Positions 60,825-64,000 of a stretch of DNA of 64,000 bases are shown one piece after another. The position numbers and the translations under genes were made by a program. This DNA is from Ancrocorticia populi (GTDB taxonomy: Bacteria; Actinomycetota; Actinomycetes; Actinomycetales; Actinomycetaceae), in NCBI RefSeq assembly GCF_003123745.1, contig NZ_QETB01000001.1, positions 434,001 to 498,000 of the forward strand, in the 5' to 3' direction. How positions within the stretch are numbered: position 1 is the stretch's first letter; the number at the start of each line of letters is the position of its first letter. The notes under the pieces are model-generated. The model did not search any database. It had not been told where the DNA came from and was given only the letters and a program-made list of their open reading frames with translations.

Positions 60825-62567
60825 GTGAGTAACACCAGCTTTTCACGCATCATCAACCAAGCTCATACTCACTATGAACCGGGTGTTCCATTTGAGGTTC
60901 CGTGCCCTGATGGCTCGGTGTTCGAGCTGCTCGCGCACAGCGCCAAGGCGTGGCCCAGTGCGCCGGCGATCGATTACTTCGCCCGCGAGTGGAGCTACCG
61001 CGACCTCATGGAAGAATCCCTCAAGGCCGCTCGAGTCCTAGCGGATGCTGGCATCAAGAAGGGCGACGTTGTTTCCTTCGCGATGCCGAACTGCCCGCAG
61101 CATCTTATCGCCTTCTACGGCGCGATGCGCCTTGGTGCGATCGTTGCCGAGCTCAATCCGCTGGCACCCGCAAACCAAATGCGGGAGCAGATTGAGCGGC
61201 ACGGGGGCACTCTGTGCGTGGCTTGGCAAAAGGCGGCCGGCACGCTCGTGAACGCAGGAGTGAAACCCAAGAACATCCTGACGGTTGATATCAGCCATCC
61301 ACTTCCGGCCAAGATGCGTGCCGCGCTGCGCCTACCGGTACCCAAGGCGCGCAAGACCCGTAAGCAGATGAAGAGCTCCACGCCGCGCGGTTCGCTCTCT
61401 TGGGACAAGAAGGTGGATGCCGCAACGCCATACGCTGGTCCAGATCCCGACATCACGGCCACCGACACCGCGGTGATTCTCCATTCCTCGGGCACCAACG
61501 GTGTGCCTAAGTCTGTTCCTCTCACTCACGGCAACATTCGCGTAAACGTGAACCAGAACCTCTTCTGGGTATTCGAGCTAGATCGTGGCGCGGAGTGCTT
61601 CTTCTCGCTCCTGCCCTATTTCCACGCCTTCGGCATGACCTTCCTGCTGGGATGCGGTGTGGCAATCGGCGCCTGCCAGATTATTCTGCCAACGTTTGAT
61701 CCCGGACTAGCCCTCGAAGCGCACAAGCGCCGCCCCGTCAGCTTCTTCCTCGGCGTCCCGCCAATGTTCGATCGCATCTGCAAGCGTTCTATCGAAGACG
61801 ATGTGGACATCTCCACGATCCGATACTCCGTATCCGGCGGCATGTCGCTCGCCTCGGAGATCGCGGAGGCATGGGAGGCCCGCACGGGTGCCTACATCAT
61901 TGAGGGCTATGGAATGTCCGAGACCTCCCCAACGCTGTGTGGCTCCCCGCTCTCTGCTGAGCGCCGTCCCGGGTGCTTGGGCCTCCCGTTCCCGAACATG
62001 GACGTCCGGCTGGCCGATCAGGAGGATCCATCCAAGGACGTAGAGGATGGCAAGCCCGGCGAACTTCTCGTCAAAGGTCCACAGGTGTTTTCGGGCTACC
62101 TTGACGCCCCGGAGGAGAACGAGGCCGCCTTCTACGACGGGTGGTTCCGTACCGGGGATATTGCGCGCAACGATGACGGCTTCCTCTACCTCGTTGATCG
62201 CTCCAAGGATCTCATCATTACCTCAGGCTTCAATATCTTCCCCTCACAGGTTGAGGGTGCGATTAAGAGGTTGACTAGTGCGCAGGACGTCGTCGTCGTT
62301 GGAATAGACAACTCCGCAACTGGCGAAGAAGTGGCTGCGGTGGTCAAGGCGCCGTGGCGGAACCCGGACTTGAAGCGTCTTCGCGCCACGCTGGAAAAGG
62401 AGTTGCCGCACTACGCGCTGCCGCGCCAACTTCACCTAGTGGGCGAGATTCCGCATTCGATGATCGGTAAGCCGGAGCGCAAGCAGGTGCGTGAGACGCT
62501 CATCGCGGCGGCGCCTTCGGAGAAGGTCACGGATTCGCGTGAGGGCAAAACCGGGCCGTTTTCCTAG
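60825..62567 (+). CDS. Long-chain acyl-CoA synthetase-like AMP-dependent ligase (FadD)
   Basis: The 580-residue enzyme belongs to the ANL superfamily. The P-loop reads HSSGTNGVPKSVPLTHGN near 222-239 (usual TSGTTGxPK), the A5 motif is EGYGMSETSP, A7 is GWFRTGDIARNDDGF, and the catalytic Lys lies in IGKPERKQVRE. It adenylates a carboxylic acid, probably a fatty acid, and forms the CoA thioester. A basic loop (KARKTRKQMKSS, about 182-193) is an unusual insertion. GTG start after AAAGGA. It overlaps the convergent DeoR gene's stop by 4 bp. Confidence 0.88.
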   Translation: MSNTSFSRIINQAHTHYEPGVPFEVPCPDGSVFELLAHSAKAWPSAPAIDYFAREWSYRDLMEESLKAARVLADAGIKKGDVVSFAMPNCPQHLIAFYGAMRLGAIVAELNPLAPANQMREQIERHGGTLCVAWQKAAGTLVNAGVKPKNILTVDISHPLPAKMRAALRLPVPKARKTRKQMKSSTPRGSLSWDKKVDAATPYAGPDPDITATDTAVILHSSGTNGVPKSVPLTHGNIRVNVNQNLFWVFELDRGAECFFSLLPYFHAFGMTFLLGCGVAIGACQIILPTFDPGLALEAHKRRPVSFFLGVPPMFDRICKRSIEDDVDISTIRYSVSGGMSLASEIAEAWEARTGAYIIEGYGMSETSPTLCGSPLSAERRPGCLGLPFPNMDVRLADQEDPSKDVEDGKPGELLVKGPQVFSGYLDAPEENEAAFYDGWFRTGDIARNDDGFLYLVDRSKDLIITSGFNIFPSQVEGAIKRLTSAQDVVVVGIDNSATGEEVAAVVKAPWRNPDLKRLRATLEKELPHYALPRQLHLVGEIPHSMIGKPERKQVRETLIAAAPSEKVTDSREGKTGPFS

Positions 62568-63370
62568 TCCGCGAGAACAACCTCAACGCCGGCCTCGCGA
62601 AGCTTTTCCAGCTCCTCCTGCGGAGTCTCGGAATCCGTGATCACGGCGGAAAACTTGCTGACGGGCACGATCTTGTGGAGGCCAGTGCGCGTGAATTTCG
62701 TGTGGTCCACCATCAGGACGTTGCGGGTGGCAGAATCCACCATTGCCCGCTTAGTCTCGGCCACCACGGGATCGGGATGGAAGCAGTAGCCCCCGGAAAT
62801 TGCGGTCACGGACATGAGGCACACGTCGATGCCCAGACTCTCGATGTTGCGTACCGTCATCGGCCCAAAATACGCATCCGCCCAGTTATAGTAATCGCCA
62901 CCCAGGTGAATGAGGCTGATGTGCGGGTCCCCAATCAGGCCCTCCTCAATGAACCGGGCATTTGTTGCCACAGTGACAGGTGCCAGTTCGCGCAGCCCCG
63001 GCAGCATGTGGGCACTGGTGGTGGAATCGTCGAGTATCACGGCGTCACCTGGTCCCACGTACGTGAGGGCCGCGGCCGCGATGAGGTCCTTGAGGGTGTT
63101 GTTTTGGCCGAGACGGAGTTTTGAGGAAATTTCTACAAGGGACGACGACGGCGCACTCACCTCGCCGTATGACCGCGTCAACATACCTTGATCAACCAGT
63201 TCCGAGATGTCGCGGTAGACGGTCATGGTGGATACGCCGAGGTTATCGGCCAGCCAATCAACCGTTGTGACGCCCTCGTGAATCACGAGGGAGACGATCT
63301 TGCGGAGGCGAGCTTTCCGAGTTTGGGGAATGCGCTTGGCTGCTCCCGCCTGCATGCTGCCGCTGGTCAA
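62564..63370 (-). CDS. DeoR-family transcriptional regulator
   Basis: The 268-residue protein has a DeoR winged HTH (VTTVDWLADNLGVSTMTVYRDISELVDQG at about 30-58 when counted from this start, given here in two parts) and a DeoRC sugar-phosphate sensor domain with DDSTTSAHMLPGL and DHTKF, as in GlpR, FruR and UlaR. I chose the TTG at 63370, six bases after GAGGAG; the in-frame GTG at 63418 would lie inside the hairpin at 63388-63420. It lies downstream of gpsA, so glycerol or fructose regulation are both conceivable. Confidence 0.85.
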   Translation of the reverse strand: MTSGSMQAGAAKRIPQTRKARLRKIVSLVIHEGVTTVDWLADNLGVSTMTVYRDISELVDQGMLTRSYGEVSAPSSSLVEISSKLRLGQNNTLKDLIAAAALTYVGPGDAVILDDSTTSAHMLPGLRELAPVTVATNARFIEEGLIGDPHISLIHLGGDYYNWADAYFGPMTVRNIESLGIDVCLMSVTAISGGYCFHPDPVVAETKRAMVDSATRNVLMVDHTKFTRTGLHKIVPVSKFSAVITDSETPQEELEKLREAGVEVVLAD

Positions 63371-63387
63371 GGTGAGCTCCTCGAGTA

Positions 63388-63420
63388 AGGTGGGGACACC
63401 AGTTTGTAGCGTCCCCACCT
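63388..63420. terminator. Hairpin between gpsA and the DeoR gene
   Basis: AGGTGGGGAC (63388-63397) pairs perfectly with GTCCCCACCT (63411-63420) around a 13-nt loop. It lies 18 bp past the gpsA stop on the minus strand and could end that transcript; only a weak T run follows. Confidence 0.6.
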
Positions 63421-63437
63421 ACTTTAGGTGAATCTAC

Positions 63438-64000
63438 CTACGGACGTACAGGAAGAACGGCCTGTGTGACAGCCGCCAGAACGTCGCTGACCTTCCCCTG
63501 AAGGATGTCATTGATCGCGAAGAGCAGCGGGAGCTGACCTGCGATGTCACTGGCGCGCTGGGATACCAGAGTCATAGCTAGGCCGGTGGCGGGCACGCCC
63601 TCCACAGTCTGCTCCAGACGCGTCATCTCGGCCAGCGCCTCGTCAGGCTTCTCGCCCCTGCCGAGCCGAACGCCGTAGACCTTGTTGCGGCCGGACAAGC
63701 CGGTCACTTCAAGATCGCCCACACCCGGGAGGTCGTAGGCCGTCTCCGGCCTTGCGCCAAGCTTCTGGCCCAGAAGCGACATCTCACGGATGGCCTGAGC
63801 AAACGCAGCCGCCTTGAGGTTGTGATGGGGGACCCCAGTTGCCTCCTCAAGACCATCGGCGATGCCCAGCGAGATCGCGTACACGTTCTTCATGGGAGCA
63901 CAGATCTCCACGCCAACTTCGTCGCCAGACGCGGCAATCGCATAGTTGGGTGTGCGTGCGGCGCGGGCGGCCGTCTTAGCCACCTCGATGTCGCGGCATC
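63438..64000 (-). CDS. gpsA: NAD(P)H-dependent glycerol-3-phosphate dehydrogenase-like protein (N-terminus outside window)
   Basis: The C-terminal 187 residues are present and the frame runs off the window edge (CRDIEVAKTAARAA... precedes). The domain has SGDEVGVEICAPMKNVYAISLGIADG with the substrate-binding Lys region, AAAFAQAIREM, and YDLPGVGDLEVTGLSGRN, matching the catalytic domain of GpsA. GpsA reduces dihydroxyacetone phosphate to sn-glycerol 3-phosphate for phospholipid synthesis. The N-terminal NAD domain cannot be checked. Some residues differ from the canonical GGALKNV (here CAPMKNV), so it may be one of two paralogues. Confidence 0.85.
   Translation of the reverse strand, partial: CRDIEVAKTAARAARTPNYAIAASGDEVGVEICAPMKNVYAISLGIADGLEEATGVPHHNLKAAAFAQAIREMSLLGQKLGARPETAYDLPGVGDLEVTGLSGRNKVYGVRLGRGEKPDEALAEMTRLEQTVEGVPATGLAMTLVSQRASDIAGQLPLLFAINDILQGKVSDVLAAVTQAVLPVRP

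Noticed and set aside
1-64000. CRISPR arrays, insertion sequences, phage or integrase genes
   Set aside because: No regularly spaced repeats, transposase, integrase or phage structural genes were recognised anywhere in the window.

Overview
The window looks like a chromosomal segment of a moderately GC-rich actinobacterium, most likely of the Actinomycetaceae (Trueperella/Arcanobacterium/Actinomyces-like); the genus cannot be fixed from sequence alone. Supporting signs are gene orders that are conserved in Actinobacteria: fmdB / 5-FCL divergent from the gephyrin-like glp and its receptor glpR, and the scattered but ordered set pmt, rsmI, metG, tatD, an rpfB-locus cell-wall gene, rsmA, ispE and uup. 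Other signs are frequent GTG/TTG starts, several probably leaderless starts, a DtxR/IdeR-type iron box and a protein O-mannosyltransferase. I see no insertion sequence, integrase, phage gene or CRISPR array.

Layout. 0-4 kb: folate cyclo-ligase, Glp/GlpR (cell division), tRNA-Ala(CGC), then 350 bp of non-coding DNA built from duplicated tRNA 3'-end and terminator sequence. 4-9.2 kb: rarA, an ABC-F protein with a complete translational-attenuation leader, a DUF1801 protein, a methyltransferase and a HAD phosphatase. 9.3-19 kb: transport and surface genes (LysR/MFS pair, ABC permease, P-type ATPase, Ig-like surface protein, POT peptide transporter). 19-26 kb: carboxylesterase, trpF, trhO, DUF4342, SWIM/SNF2 helicase. 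26-30 kb: HTH regulator and a molybdate uptake operon (HTH-TOBE regulator, modA, fused modBC). 30-36.8 kb: HtrA-like protease, DsrE-like protein, PMT, rsmI, an acidic-tailed nicotinamidase, fruK, ptsH. 36.8-51 kb: the metG-tatD-(G5 protein)-rsmA ... ispE-uup block, interrupted between rsmA and ispE by about 5.6 kb carrying a membrane protein, an enterobacterial-type ferrochelatase, a CDF/ArsR pair and an ABC transporter/XRE operon. 51-56.7 kb: two similar modules of a lipocalin/CrtC-like gene divergent from a TetR gene; the SDR of the first and the lipocalin-like gene of the second are broken. 56.8-64 kb: iron-siderophore ABC operon with an IdeR-like box, fadD-type ligase, DeoR regulator, partial gpsA.

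How parts fit together. The molybdate operon is autoregulated-looking: the TOBE domain normally on ModC is absent there and present on the upstream HTH protein. The ABC-F gene is preceded by a 13-codon leader and a hairpin that hides its Shine-Dalgarno sequence, the architecture of drug-inducible ribosome-protection genes; this is the most notable regulatory element seen. Terminators are visible between several convergent pairs (tatD/40 kb membrane gene, lipoprotein/lipocalin pseudogene). Protein assignments rest on motif recognition by eye, not on searches.
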